DNA from: Nocardioides panaciterrulae
GTDB lineage: Bacteria > Actinomycetota > Actinomycetes > Propionibacteriales > Nocardioidaceae
Direction of reading: 5' to 3'
Assembly: GCF_013409645.1 (NCBI RefSeq)
Contig: NZ_JACCBG010000001.1
Location: 3,408,001-3,472,000, forward strand
Length of the DNA stretch: 64,000 nt
Shown piece by piece: positions 16,468-25,830 of the stretch (positions are counted from its first letter, which is position 1; each line of letters opens with the position of its first letter). The notes under the pieces are model-generated. The model made no database searches, was not told the origin of the DNA, and saw only the letters and a list, made by a program, of their open reading frames with translations. The position numbers were made by a program, and so were the translations under genes.

Positions 16468-16630
16468 CGCCCTCCACCTTGCCGCTGCCGTCCCGGGCCC
16501 CGCAAGCCGGGGTCCACTCCCGGCATCCGGGAACCCCGCGGGAACACCGGCCGGGCCGGCACTTCCTACGGGCGGGTAACCTCGCGGACGCGGGCCCACC
16601 CGGCCGCCACCGACCCCAGGAGAGACGCCG

Positions 16631-17782
16631 ATGCAGCTGGAGCTGTCCCCGGAGGACGCCGCCTTCCGTGACGAGATGCGGACGTTCTTCACCACCGAGA
16701 TCCCCCAGGAGATCCGCGACACCGTGGCCGAGCGCCGCGAGCTCACCAAGGAGCAGATCGTGGAGAGCCAGCGGCTCATGAACCAGCACGGTCTGGCCGT
16801 GCCGCACTGGCCGGTCGAGTGGGGCGGCCAGGACTGGTCCCAGCTGCGCCGGCACATCTGGCACGAGGAGATGCAGCGCGCCGCCGTCCCCCCGCCGCTG
16901 GCGTTCAACGCCTCGATGGTCGGCCCGGTGATCGCGACCTTCGGCTCCCAGGAGCTCAAGGAGCGGTTCCTGCCGGCGACCGCGAACCTCGACATCTGGT
17001 GGTCGCAGGGCTTCTCCGAGCCCGACGCCGGCTCCGACCTCGCCTCGCTGCGCACCACCGCGGTGCGCGACGGCGACGAGTTCGTGGTCAACGGGCAGAA
17101 GACCTGGACCACGCTGGGCCAGTACGGCGACTGGATCTTCTGCCTGGTCCGCACCGACCCCGAGGCCAAGAAGCAGCGCGGCATCTCGTTCCTGCTCATC
17201 GACATGACCAGCCCCGGCGTCACCGTGCGGCCGATCGAGCTGATCGACGGCGGCCACGAGGTCAACGAGGTGTGGTTCGAGGACGTGCGGGTCCCGGCCG
17301 ACCAGCTCGTCGGCGAGCTCAACCACGGCTGGGACTACGCGAAGTTCCTGCTCGGCAACGAGCGGGTCGGGGTCGCGCCGGTCGGCGCCACCAAGCGGGT
17401 GCTCGCCGCCGCCAAGCAGTACGCCGGGGAGCAGCTGGCCGATCCGCTGACCGCCGCCCGGTTCGCCGAGCTCGAGAACGAGCTGCTCGCCCTGGAGCTC
17501 ACCGCGCTGCGGGTCGCCGCGAACTCCTCCGACGGCAAGCCGCACCCGGCCTCGTCGGTGCTGAAGCTGAAGGGCACCGAGCTGCAGCAGGCCGTCAGCG
17601 AGCTGGTCGTGGACCTGGCCGGCCCGGACTCGCTGGCGTCCGGGGCGGGTGAGGACTCCGCCATCCCCTGGTGGTCGCGGCGCGCCACCCCGGCGTACCT
17701 CAACCTCCGCAAGGCGTCGATCTACGGCGGGTCCAACGAGATCCAGCGGCAGATCATCGCGAAGACGATCCTCGGGCTCTGA
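16631..17782 (+). CDS. Acyl-CoA dehydrogenase (subunit of a likely FadE pair)
   Basis: A 383-residue FAD-dependent enzyme of the acyl-CoA dehydrogenase family. It has the N-terminal helical domain, WWSQGFSEPDAGSDLASLRT (FAD/substrate loop), NGQKTWTTLGQYGDWIFCLV, and the C-terminal YGGSNEIQRQIIAKTILGL, which shapes the FAD site. AGGAGAG precedes the ATG. A second member follows after 12 bases. Adjacent pairs of this kind in actinobacteria (the FadE heterotetramers of sterol side-chain degradation) form alpha2beta2 enzymes in which each half completes the other's active site. A CoA ester of a branched or cyclic acid is therefore a plausible substrate. This is inferred. Confidence 0.92.
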   Translation: MQLELSPEDAAFRDEMRTFFTTEIPQEIRDTVAERRELTKEQIVESQRLMNQHGLAVPHWPVEWGGQDWSQLRRHIWHEEMQRAAVPPPLAFNASMVGPVIATFGSQELKERFLPATANLDIWWSQGFSEPDAGSDLASLRTTAVRDGDEFVVNGQKTWTTLGQYGDWIFCLVRTDPEAKKQRGISFLLIDMTSPGVTVRPIELIDGGHEVNEVWFEDVRVPADQLVGELNHGWDYAKFLLGNERVGVAPVGATKRVLAAAKQYAGEQLADPLTAARFAELENELLALELTALRVAANSSDGKPHPASSVLKLKGTELQQAVSELVVDLAGPDSLASGAGEDSAIPWWSRRATPAYLNLRKASIYGGSNEIQRQIIAKTILGL

Positions 17783-17794
17783 GAGGCGGCTGAC

Positions 17795-18952
17795 ATGGAC
17801 TTCACCTACGACGAGGAGCAGCAGGCGCTGCGCGAGGCCGTGCGCGGGCTGGTCGGCAAGGCCTACTCCGACTTCGAGAACCGGCGCCGGGCGGTCGCCG
17901 AGGACCCCGGCTTCGACGAGCAGCTGTGGGGCCGGCTGGCCGAGATGGGCATCCTCGGGCTGCCGTTCCGCGAGGAGGACGGCGGATCCGGCGCCGGCCC
18001 GGTCGAGGTCGCGATCGTGGCCGAGGAGCTCGGCCGGGTGATCGCGCCCGAGCCGTACCTCGCCTCGGTGGTGCTCGCCGGGGGCATGGTCGCCGCGGCC
18101 GGCACCGCCGAGCAGCGCGCCGAGGTGCTCGGGGCGCTGTCGGCGGGCGAGTGCGTGCTCGGCTGGGCGCACGCCGAGCCGGGCGCGTCCGGCGCGGCGC
18201 GCTGGTCGGCCACCGCCGCCGCGGTGACCGCGTCCGGCTCCGGCACCGAGTGGACGCTCTCCGGGGTCAAGGAGCCGGTGGTCGCCGGCGCCCGCGCCGA
18301 CCGGCTGGTGGTCTCCGCGGCGCTGCCGGACGGCGGCACCGGGCTGTTCCTGGTCGACCCGGCCGGACCGAGCGTGACCCGCGCGGGCTACCCCACCCAC
18401 GACGGTGGGCGCGCGGCCCGGGTCGGCCTCGACGAGGCCCCCGCCGTACCCCTCGGCGAGCCCGGCGCCGACCTGACCGCGACGATCGCGGTGGTGCTCG
18501 ACATCGGCCGGGTGATGGCCTGCGCCGAGGCGCTCGGCGCGATGGACGTCGCGCTGGCCTCGACCACCGACTACCTCCGCAACCGCAAGCAGTTCGGCGT
18601 GCCGCTGAGCACCTTCCAGGCGCTGACCTTCCGGGCCGCGGACATGTACGTCTCGCTGGAGCTGGCCCGCAGCGTCACGACGTGGGCCACGATGGTGGTG
18701 GCGGCGGGCCGGCCCGAGCAGGTCGCCGACGCCGCGGCGCGGGCCGCGCTGCAGACCTCCCGCGCCGGCCGGCACCTGGGCCAGGAGGCGATCCAGCTGC
18801 ACGGCGGCATCGGCATGACCGCGGAGTACGCCGTCGGCAGCTACACCAGTCGGCTCACCGCGCTCGACCACCTGCTCGGCGACGGCGACCACCACTTGCG
18901 GCGGCTCGCCTCGACCGTCGGGGAGCACGGCGAGGTCGACCCGCTGCCCTGA
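17795..18952 (+). CDS. Acyl-CoA dehydrogenase (second subunit of the pair)
   Basis: 385 residues and the same family as the preceding gene, but clearly diverged. WGRLAEMGILGLPFREEDGG is the typical N-terminal segment, the central beta domain is shorter and less conserved, and the C-terminal helical domain has YLRNRKQFGVPLSTFQALTF and QLHGGIGMTAEYAVG. The first half lacks a convincing copy of the SEPDAGSD loop seen in its partner. That fits a heteromeric complex in which only one type of subunit carries a complete FAD site. It is translated 12 bases after the first stop. Confidence 0.9.
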   Translation: MDFTYDEEQQALREAVRGLVGKAYSDFENRRRAVAEDPGFDEQLWGRLAEMGILGLPFREEDGGSGAGPVEVAIVAEELGRVIAPEPYLASVVLAGGMVAAAGTAEQRAEVLGALSAGECVLGWAHAEPGASGAARWSATAAAVTASGSGTEWTLSGVKEPVVAGARADRLVVSAALPDGGTGLFLVDPAGPSVTRAGYPTHDGGRAARVGLDEAPAVPLGEPGADLTATIAVVLDIGRVMACAEALGAMDVALASTTDYLRNRKQFGVPLSTFQALTFRAADMYVSLELARSVTTWATMVVAAGRPEQVADAAARAALQTSRAGRHLGQEAIQLHGGIGMTAEYAVGSYTSRLTALDHLLGDGDHHLRRLASTVGEHGEVDPLP

Positions 18953-19030
18953 CCGCGCCCGGCGGTCGTGTGCCTCGGGACCGCGCCCCGGCGCGGGCTC
19001 AGGCAAACGCCCCGGTGCCGGCCGGGCGGC

Positions 19031-21031
19031 TCAGGCCCGGCGGCGGCGGACCAGCAGCAGCAGGACCAGGAGCAGCACCACGAGCCCGAGGCTCACGGCC
19101 CCGACGAGTCCGGCGCTCAGCCCGTCGTCGGCCGGCCGATCGGCCTCGGCCGCCGATCCGGCCGGCCCACCCGCCGCCGTCGGCCCCGTCGGCGCGGACG
19201 TGGGCGCTTCCCGGGCCTGGGCGACCGCCAGCGCGTCCAGGGGCTGGGTCACCTCCGCGTCGCCCTCGTACGCCGGAGCCCCAGCGGGCTCGCCGAGCAC
19301 CTCGACCTCCAGCGTGTAGGGCTGCACCCAGGTGTCCCCGTCGGAGTCCGCGTTCATCGAGACCACCACGTAGTGGTCGCCCGGGAGCACCGGCTGACCG
19401 TCCCCGTAGGCCTCGCGGTTCCGGTAGCGCACCGTCGGGGACATCGCGGTCAGCTCCCCGGCGCGCAGGCCCGGCATGATCGAGGTGTTGTCGGTGCCGC
19501 TGGCGTAGGCCGACATGGTTCCGAGCAGGCTGGTGTAGAGCTTCAGGTCGCCGAAGGGGCCCTGGATGCCGGTCAGGTCCTCCACCCCGGGGGTGCCCGC
19601 CGGGAACCTCGCCCGGACCGTGAGCTGCTGGCCCCAGTCCAGCGGGACCCGGACGATCTGGGACTCGCCCGGCACGATGTCGAGCGCGTACCGGCCGGTC
19701 CCGATCCGCGGGGCGTCGGCGAAGCCGCTGCCGGCCACCAGCCGGTGGGCCCGGCCCGGGACCGAGGGCGCGACGTACGCGCCGGTCTCCTGCCACTCCG
19801 GCAGCTGCTCGACGCCGGTGGCGGGCGGCTCCTCGAACACCGTGAGCGAGAACGGCGCGCTCCGGGTGTCCTCGAAGTTGCCCCGCTCGACGGCGATCTC
19901 GAGCGAGTCGCCCTGCCAGCAGTCGTCCTCGATGTAGGGGACGTCCCGGCCGCTCACGACCTCGGTCGAGAGGATCGAGTACTGGTCGATGTCGCGGTAG
20001 TCGTCCTCCTTGTCGCACTCCGAACCGTCCGGGCCGGTCAACGTCACGCCGATCTGGTCCCACTTGCCGACCGTGCCGCGGGTGGTGGCGGTGACGTGGA
20101 TCGTCGAGCCCGGCATGGTGCGCCGGACGCGGAAGTGCCGCGTCGCGTCGGGGCTGCCCTTGCCGCCGACCACGTCGGTCCACTGGCCCGCGGTGATCGT
20201 GGGCGCGTCCGCGGCGGTGCGGCTGCCCTCGACGGGGGTGCCGGCCAGCCTGAACGGGCGCACCGCCCGTTGGGACACTCGCGTGAGCGTCTTCACGATG
20301 TCGGCCGCCGAGTCGGCGTTGTAGTAGGTGCCCTTGCCCTGCTCGGCGATGCACTGCAGCTGCTGCCGCGCGCCCCCGGAGACGCTCAGCCCCACCACGT
20401 CGATGTGCAGGTCGACGCCGGAGGAGGCCAGCTCGGCGGCCACCTTGCAGGGGTCGGGGGCGCAGGTGGCGATGCCGTCGGACACGAGCACCACCGACCG
20501 CATGCCCCCGTCGCCGACGTCGTCGGCGGCCCGGCGGAGCGCGTAGGCGATCGGGGTCTCGCCGTACGGCTTCACCGCACCGATCGCGTCGAGCAGGTCG
20601 CCACGGTTCCCGGTGCCGGGTGGCACGGCGAGCTGGCTGTCGGTGCAGGCGTCCTCGTGGTCCTTGTCGAAGACGGTGGCGCCGTAGACGCGCAGGCCCA
20701 CCTCCGACTGCTCGGGAAGCTGACGCACGACCTGGGTCAGCGCCCGCTTGGCCGCGGCGATGCGCGTCGTCCCCCCGCCCGACGGCTCGGCCATCGAGCC
20801 GGACGAGTCCAGGACCAGGAGCATCCGGCCGTAGGCGCTCGGGACCTCGCCGTCCGCCGCCCGGGCGGGGGCGATCGCCAACCGGGTGCCGGCCAGGGGC
20901 AGGAGCACCGTCAGCCCCAGCGCGAGCGTCAGCGCCGCGAGCAGGGCGGGGCGGGCAGCGGGGCGGGCGCCTGGGCGAGTGGCGGCCCTGGTGGCGGCAC
21001 GGTGAGCATGCGGGTGGGTAGGGCCGGGCAC
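19031..21031 (-). CDS. Secreted, membrane-anchored von Willebrand factor A protein
   Basis: 666 residues. An Arg/Ala-rich start and long hydrophobic segment form a signal peptide ending near APARA. The VWA domain (about 65-250) begins GRMLLVLDSSGSMAEPSGGG, giving the metal-ion-dependent adhesion site DxSxS, with later VVLVSDGIATC. Two beta-rich domains with several Cys follow, then an Ala/Thr/Pro linker, a transmembrane helix (VGAVSLGLVVLLLVLLLLV) and a RRRRA tail. The topology is therefore extracellular with a C-terminal anchor. The GTG at 21031 is supported by GGGGGAG six bases upstream. It probably acts in adhesion or envelope assembly; the partner is unknown. Confidence 0.85.
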   Translation of the reverse strand: MPGPTHPHAHRAATRAATRPGARPAARPALLAALTLALGLTVLLPLAGTRLAIAPARAADGEVPSAYGRMLLVLDSSGSMAEPSGGGTTRIAAAKRALTQVVRQLPEQSEVGLRVYGATVFDKDHEDACTDSQLAVPPGTGNRGDLLDAIGAVKPYGETPIAYALRRAADDVGDGGMRSVVLVSDGIATCAPDPCKVAAELASSGVDLHIDVVGLSVSGGARQQLQCIAEQGKGTYYNADSAADIVKTLTRVSQRAVRPFRLAGTPVEGSRTAADAPTITAGQWTDVVGGKGSPDATRHFRVRRTMPGSTIHVTATTRGTVGKWDQIGVTLTGPDGSECDKEDDYRDIDQYSILSTEVVSGRDVPYIEDDCWQGDSLEIAVERGNFEDTRSAPFSLTVFEEPPATGVEQLPEWQETGAYVAPSVPGRAHRLVAGSGFADAPRIGTGRYALDIVPGESQIVRVPLDWGQQLTVRARFPAGTPGVEDLTGIQGPFGDLKLYTSLLGTMSAYASGTDNTSIMPGLRAGELTAMSPTVRYRNREAYGDGQPVLPGDHYVVVSMNADSDGDTWVQPYTLEVEVLGEPAGAPAYEGDAEVTQPLDALAVAQAREAPTSAPTGPTAAGGPAGSAAEADRPADDGLSAGLVGAVSLGLVVLLLVLLLLVRRRRA

Positions 21032-21112
21032 GTCGTCTCCCCCTGGGTCGGCTGGCCGGAGGCTACCCGCGGCCGCGGATCTCAATCCACCCGCGCCGCA
21101 CGGGGCGGCGGG

Positions 21113-22252
21113 TCAGCGGCGCTCGAGCAGCGTGAGCACCTCGTAGTGCCCGGTGTTGGGGAACATGTCCAGCAGCCGGGCCCGCACCGGCACCAGCGAG
21201 GGCATCGCGGCGAGGTCGCGGGCCAGCGACTGGGCGTTGCAGCTGGAGTAGACGACGTGCGTGGTCGCGGCGGACTCCTCGAGCCAGCCGGCGAGCTCGG
21301 GTCCGATCCCGCGGCGCGGCGGGTTCACCACGACCAGGTCCGGCGCGGTCCCGGCGCCGAGGGCGTACGCCGTGGCGTCGCCGGCGAGCAGCTCGACCCG
21401 CTCCAGACCGGCCTCCCTGCGGGTGGTCTCGGCGCTGGCGACCGCCTCCGCGCTGACCTCGACGCCGGTGACCCGCCGGCCCGGCCCGGCCAGGTGCAGC
21501 GCGAACCCGCCCACGCCGCAGTAGAGGTCCCACACGGTGCCCGGGTCGAGCTCGGCGACCCACGCGCGCGCGTCGCGGTAGAGCGTCGCGGCCATCGCGG
21601 TGTTGGTCTGGAAGAAGCTCTGCGGGCGCAGGTGCAGGTCGAGGCCGTTGACCCGCATCCGCAGCGTCTGCTCCTCCGTCAACAGGATCTCCCGCTCGCC
21701 CTCGAGGACCGCCTTGGGCGCCGGCTGGATGTTCAGCGAGGCGACCCGGAGCGTCGGCAGGCGGTCCCGCAGGGCGGGGAGGTGCTTGCGGATCCGCGCC
21801 TCGGCCTCGGTCGAGCGGAGCACGAACCGCACCATCAGCTCCCCGTCCGGCGACTCGGTCACCAGCAGGTGCTTGAGCTCGCCGGCGCGCGAGGCCACGT
21901 CGTACGGCGTGAGCCGGGCCCGGGTCACGAACTCGGCCAGCACCGGGAGGGCCGCCGCGATCCCCGGCGTGTGCAGCGGGCACTCGCGCAGGTCCACGCC
22001 GGTGCCGTCGGGGCGCAGGATGCCCAGCACCGGCTGCTCGACGGTCCCGGTCACGACCATCTTGGCCTTGTTGCGGAAACCCAGCTGGGCGCTGCGGGCC
22101 GGCGGCAGCCACGCGAGCCCGGGGTGGGCGGAGAGCAGCCCCTCCACCGAGCGCTGCTTCTCGGCGAGCTGTCGCTCGTAGGGCCACCCCAGCAGCGTGC
22201 AGGAGCGGCAGCGGCCGGAGTCGTAGTAGGCGCACAGGTGATCGCTGGGCAT
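21113..22252 (-). CDS. rlmC: 23S rRNA (uracil-C5)-methyltransferase, RlmC type
   Basis: 379 residues, close to the size of E. coli RlmC. Four Cys for a [4Fe-4S] cluster are at 7, 15, 18 (CAYYDSGRCRSC) and 91 (RECPLH). The SAM-binding Rossmann part shows DLYCGVGGFALHLAG. The catalytic nucleophile is Cys338 in YSSCNAQSLARDL, and the general base is Glu371 in GHYEVLTLLE. There is no TRAM domain, which separates it from RlmD-type enzymes. It would methylate a single uridine of 23S rRNA (U747 in E. coli) using SAM. TrmA-like specificity is the less likely alternative. Confidence 0.88.
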   Translation of the reverse strand: MPSDHLCAYYDSGRCRSCTLLGWPYERQLAEKQRSVEGLLSAHPGLAWLPPARSAQLGFRNKAKMVVTGTVEQPVLGILRPDGTGVDLRECPLHTPGIAAALPVLAEFVTRARLTPYDVASRAGELKHLLVTESPDGELMVRFVLRSTEAEARIRKHLPALRDRLPTLRVASLNIQPAPKAVLEGEREILLTEEQTLRMRVNGLDLHLRPQSFFQTNTAMAATLYRDARAWVAELDPGTVWDLYCGVGGFALHLAGPGRRVTGVEVSAEAVASAETTRREAGLERVELLAGDATAYALGAGTAPDLVVVNPPRRGIGPELAGWLEESAATTHVVYSSCNAQSLARDLAAMPSLVPVRARLLDMFPNTGHYEVLTLLERR

Positions 22253-22311
22253 GACCGTCCAAGGTTAGGGCGTGCCCCCAGGACGGCGACGGGGCGTGGG
22301 AGGGTCGGGAG

Positions 22312-23079
22312 ATGCACGTCGCACGCGTGGGCTTCGCCCCGGTCAAGGGCACCCGGCACCCGGCGTACGACCGGGTGACGCTCGCGGAGCACGGGCCGGT
22401 CGGGGACCGCGCCTTCTGCCTGGTCGACGTCGCCGGCCGCCGGGTGCTGAAGACCGTGCAGAACCCATCGCTGGTGGCCATCCGCTCCGCCTGGGACGGC
22501 GCGGTGCTGAGCATGGTGCTGCCCTCGGGCGAGGTCGCCTGCTCGGCGCCGGAGCCGACCGGCGAGGAGCTGGTCTGCGACTACTGGGGCCGCCCGGCGA
22601 CGCTGGCGCTGCTGGCCGGGCCGCACGCGGCGCTCGCCTCCTCCTATCTCGGGGCGGACGTCCGCCTCGCCGCCGCGCCCCCGGGGCAGGTGGTGTACGG
22701 CGCGCCGGTCACGCTGGTCTCGCTCGCCTCGCTCCGGTCGCTGGCCGACAGCCTGGGGCGGCCCGAGCTCGCCCGCGAGCCTGCCCGCTTCCGCCCGACC
22801 ATCGTGGTCGACGACCTCGAGCCGTGGGCGGAGGAGTCGTGGGTCGGCCGCACGGTCCGGCTCGGCGACGCCACGGTCCGCGTCAACGCGCTGGTCCCCC
22901 GCTGCGCCGTGATCGACCTCGACCCGGTCACCGGTGTGCCGAGCGCGCCGGTGCTCAAGGCCCTGGCCGACCGGCCCGCCCCGGCCGCGGACGGGACCCC
23001 CGAGCTGCCGTTCGGCGTCGACGCGTTCGTGGTCGCCCCCGGCGCGGTGCGGCCGGGCGACCCGGTCCTCGTCGACTGA
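22312..23079 (+). CDS. MOSC-domain protein
   Basis: 255 residues with a beta-barrel N-terminal domain (YPVKG-like FAPVKGTRHPAYDRV) followed by the MOSC sulfurase-like fold. The latter holds the conserved Cys in LVPRCAVIDLDPVTG and the ending DAFVVAPGAVRPGDPVLV. Family members (YcbX, mARC, YiiM) use that Cys to hold a molybdenum cofactor or transfer sulfur, often in reduction of N-hydroxylated compounds. No electron-transfer domain is fused here. It is divergent from rlmC. Confidence 0.85.
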   Translation: MHVARVGFAPVKGTRHPAYDRVTLAEHGPVGDRAFCLVDVAGRRVLKTVQNPSLVAIRSAWDGAVLSMVLPSGEVACSAPEPTGEELVCDYWGRPATLALLAGPHAALASSYLGADVRLAAAPPGQVVYGAPVTLVSLASLRSLADSLGRPELAREPARFRPTIVVDDLEPWAEESWVGRTVRLGDATVRVNALVPRCAVIDLDPVTGVPSAPVLKALADRPAPAADGTPELPFGVDAFVVAPGAVRPGDPVLVD

Positions 23080-23097
23080 CGGCGGGCTGGTCGAGGG

Positions 23098-23207
23098 GGC
23101 TGTGCCGACCGGGGCGCATGATCCGTTCAATTGTTTGGAGATGGGCCGGTCTACTGACCGGTAACCCGCGAAGTCCGAGCAATTGAACGGACGGACCGGC
23201 CACAGCC
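23098..23207. repeat. Nested inverted repeats between convergent genes
   Basis: Three pairs of arms share one centre: an outer GGCTGTG/CACAGCC (23098-23104 and 23201-23207), a middle 12-bp TCCGTTCAATTG/CAATTGAACGGA (23122-23133 and 23180-23191), and an inner CGGTC/GACCG with a four-base loop (23147-23160). The middle arms are notably AT-rich. It may be a bidirectional terminator or a miniature mobile element. Confidence 0.65.
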
Positions 23208-23224
23208 CGGACGACCCGAGCGCG

Positions 23225-25615
23225 TCAGCGCCCCAGCAGCGACAACGCCGCGTCGGCGATCGAGCCGGCGTCGATGCCGTGCAGCGCGTAGGCGTCGGCC
23301 AGCCCCGAGGACTGCCCGAAGTCGGTGACGCCCAGGCAGCGGGTCCGGTCGCCGCGCACGCCGGCGAGGAAGGACAGCGTGTGCGGGTGCCCGTCGAGCA
23401 CGGTCACCAGCGGCGCCGCCGCCGCGGCCGGGAACAGCAGGTCCACGATCCCGCTGCCCTCGCCGACGCCGCGCGAGGAGCGCTGCTGCCAGGACCGGAA
23501 GACCAGGTCCGGCGAGGTCAGGCACACCACGCCGGCGCTGACGCCCGCGGCGGCGAGCACCGAGGCGGCCTCGAGCACCTCCGGCATCAGGGCGCCGACG
23601 CCGACCAGCGTCACCTCGTCCGACGCGGGCGCGTGCGGGCTGAGCCGGTAGCCGCCGGCGATCGCCTGCCGCCGCCGGCGCTCCAGCAGCGCCGGGTCCT
23701 CGGGCAGCGCGGCCAGCGCGGGGTCGATCGGCCGCGTGGAGAGCCGGAAGTACGCCGAGGTCCCGCCCGGCACGCCGACCTGCGACATCGCGTGCAGGAA
23801 GGTCCACTCCAGGTCGGCCGCGAACGCCGGCTCCCACGCCACGCAGCCGGGCTGCTCCAGCCCGATCGACGGGGTGGTGATCGACTGGTGCGCGCCGCCC
23901 TCGGGGGCCAGCGTGACGCCGGACGGCGTGCCGACGAGGATCGACTGGCCGCCGGAGTAGATCCCGTAGGACCACGGCTCCAGCGCCCGCGACACGAACG
24001 GGTCGTAGAGCGTCGCGATCGGGATCAGCCGCTCGCCCCACCGCGACCAGGTCGCGCCGAGCTCGCCGAGCAGCCCGACCAGGTTGACCTCGGCGATCCC
24101 GAGCTCGATGTGCTGGCCGGTGGCGACCTCGTGCCACTTCAGCACCCGCTCGGCGTCGTCGGCGAACCAGTCGCGACGGTCCTGCACCGACCACACGCCG
24201 GTCTTGTTGATCCAGCCGCCGAGGTTGGTCGAGGAGGCGACGTCGGGGCTGCAGGTCACCACCCGCGCGGCCGCGGCGGGCGCGTCGTGCTTGAGGTCGG
24301 CGAGCAGCCGGCCGAGCGCGGCCTGGGTCGAGACCGGCTTGCGGTGCGGGTGGCCGAGCGCGGTCGGCACGGTCACGCTCGCGGGCGGCGGGACCGGCGT
24401 ACGGCGGAGCGCGGCGCCCCGCCCGCGGCACAGGTCGGCGGCGGCGCTGTCCGGCTCGAACGCCCGCCACGGGTCCTCCAGCGAGGTGCCGGACGCGTCG
24501 GCCAGCGCCCGCATCTGGGCCTCGGTGAGCAGCGCGGAGTGGTTGTTCGGGTGGCCCTCGGTCGGCAGCCCGCGGCCCTTGACCGTGTAGGCGAAGACCA
24601 CCGTCGGACGGTGGTCGTCGACGGCGCCGAAGGTGTCGACGAGCAGCCCGAGGTCGTGGCCGCCCAGGTCGCGGACCGCCGCCGCCAGCTGCGCGGCCGG
24701 CACCTGGTCGAGCAGCGCGCGGAGCTGGGCCGAGCCGCCCTGTCCGGTCGTGGTGTCCCCCATGATCCGGTCGGCGACCTGGGAGGAGTCCACGCGCAGC
24801 ATCCGCTGGTACTCCTCGTTCGGCATCTCCTCCAGCCGGCGGCGCAGCTCCTCACCGCCGGGGCGTGAGAACAGCGCGGAGATCAGCCGGCCCCACTTCA
24901 GCGTCACCACCTGCCAGCCGGCCGCGGCGAACATGCCCTGCAGCCGGGCGATCTGGATGTCGGGGACCACCCGGTCCAGCGACTGCCGGTTGAGGTCGAC
25001 GACCCACAGCAGCTCCCCGAGGGAGGCGACCTGCGGGTCCGCGACGGCCTCCCAGATGGCGCCCTCGTCGAGCTCGGCGTCCCCGAGCAGGCTCACGAAG
25101 CGGCCGGCGGGCGGGGCGTCGGCGAACTGCGAGCGCACGTAGCGGTGCGAGATCGCCGCCCACAGCGCGGCGGTCGCCCCGATCCCGACCGACCCGGTGG
25201 AGAAGTCGACGGTGTCGGGGTCCTTGAGCCGGGAGGGGTAGGACTGCAGCCCGCCCTTGGCCCGCAGCGTGGGCAGGTAGGAGGCGTCGAGGTCGCCGAG
25301 CAGATGGTTGATCGCGTGCAGCACCGGGGAGGCGTGCGGCTTGACCGAGACCCGGTCCAGCGAGGTCAGCTCGTGGAACCACAGCGCGACCATGATGTCG
25401 ACCATCGAGGCTGAGGAGGCCTGGTGGCCGCCGACCTTCACCCCGCTGGTGTTCGGCCGGCCGCGGTTGGCGGCGTCCACGATCGCGGCGGAGAGCCACA
25501 GCACCCGCTGGGAGATCTCCCGCAGGGTGTCGGCCTCGGCGGCGCTCAGCGCGTGGCCCGCGGGCGCGGCGGTGGGCGCGGGGGCGGTGGCGGCGGTGGT
25601 GTCGAGCTCGCTCAT
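23225..25615 (-). CDS. Transketolase / pyruvate dehydrogenase E1 (AceE)-like thiamine-diphosphate enzyme
   Basis: 796 residues. The ThDP-binding half has GGHQASSASMVDIMVALWFH, KGGLQSYPSRLKDPDTVDFS, and LGDAELDEGAIWEA followed by VVDLNRQSLD, the GD...N pattern. The spacing and the DRVVPDIQIARLQGMFAAAGW run resemble homodimeric AceE more than classical transketolase. The pyrimidine-binding half has ELGIAEVNLVGLLGELG and PFVSRALEPWSYGIYSG. A C-terminal transketolase-like domain follows. The substrate is therefore uncertain: a 2-oxo acid decarboxylation or a ketol transfer. It is transcribed alone, divergent from the lipoprotein gene at 25831. Confidence 0.8.
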   Translation of the reverse strand: MSELDTTAATAPAPTAAPAGHALSAAEADTLREISQRVLWLSAAIVDAANRGRPNTSGVKVGGHQASSASMVDIMVALWFHELTSLDRVSVKPHASPVLHAINHLLGDLDASYLPTLRAKGGLQSYPSRLKDPDTVDFSTGSVGIGATAALWAAISHRYVRSQFADAPPAGRFVSLLGDAELDEGAIWEAVADPQVASLGELLWVVDLNRQSLDRVVPDIQIARLQGMFAAAGWQVVTLKWGRLISALFSRPGGEELRRRLEEMPNEEYQRMLRVDSSQVADRIMGDTTTGQGGSAQLRALLDQVPAAQLAAAVRDLGGHDLGLLVDTFGAVDDHRPTVVFAYTVKGRGLPTEGHPNNHSALLTEAQMRALADASGTSLEDPWRAFEPDSAAADLCRGRGAALRRTPVPPPASVTVPTALGHPHRKPVSTQAALGRLLADLKHDAPAAAARVVTCSPDVASSTNLGGWINKTGVWSVQDRRDWFADDAERVLKWHEVATGQHIELGIAEVNLVGLLGELGATWSRWGERLIPIATLYDPFVSRALEPWSYGIYSGGQSILVGTPSGVTLAPEGGAHQSITTPSIGLEQPGCVAWEPAFAADLEWTFLHAMSQVGVPGGTSAYFRLSTRPIDPALAALPEDPALLERRRRQAIAGGYRLSPHAPASDEVTLVGVGALMPEVLEAASVLAAAGVSAGVVCLTSPDLVFRSWQQRSSRGVGEGSGIVDLLFPAAAAAPLVTVLDGHPHTLSFLAGVRGDRTRCLGVTDFGQSSGLADAYALHGIDAGSIADAALSLLGR

Positions 25616-25830
25616 GGCTGCGTGGTCACGGTCCTTCCGGGTCCCGGGCCGCGACGGCGGTGGCGCGGCCCGGCGGCGATCCTCCCCCACCGTGGCGCCG
25701 GCCGCCACGCCGCCCCGCCCGGCCGGGATCACCCCCACGGGATCACCGCCCCGGGATCACCCCACGGGGACGAGGCGCCGGGTCCGCGGAGCACCGACGG
25801 TGGAGGGGACCCCGATCGAGGAGGTACGCC

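Noticed and set aside
15944..22378. Very long open frames (about 1000 residues) antisense to the acyl-CoA dehydrogenase, VWA and RlmC genes
   Set aside because: They are Gly/Arg/Pro/Asp-rich with no domain pattern. They exist because third-position GC is near saturation on the real strand, which carries clear family motifs.
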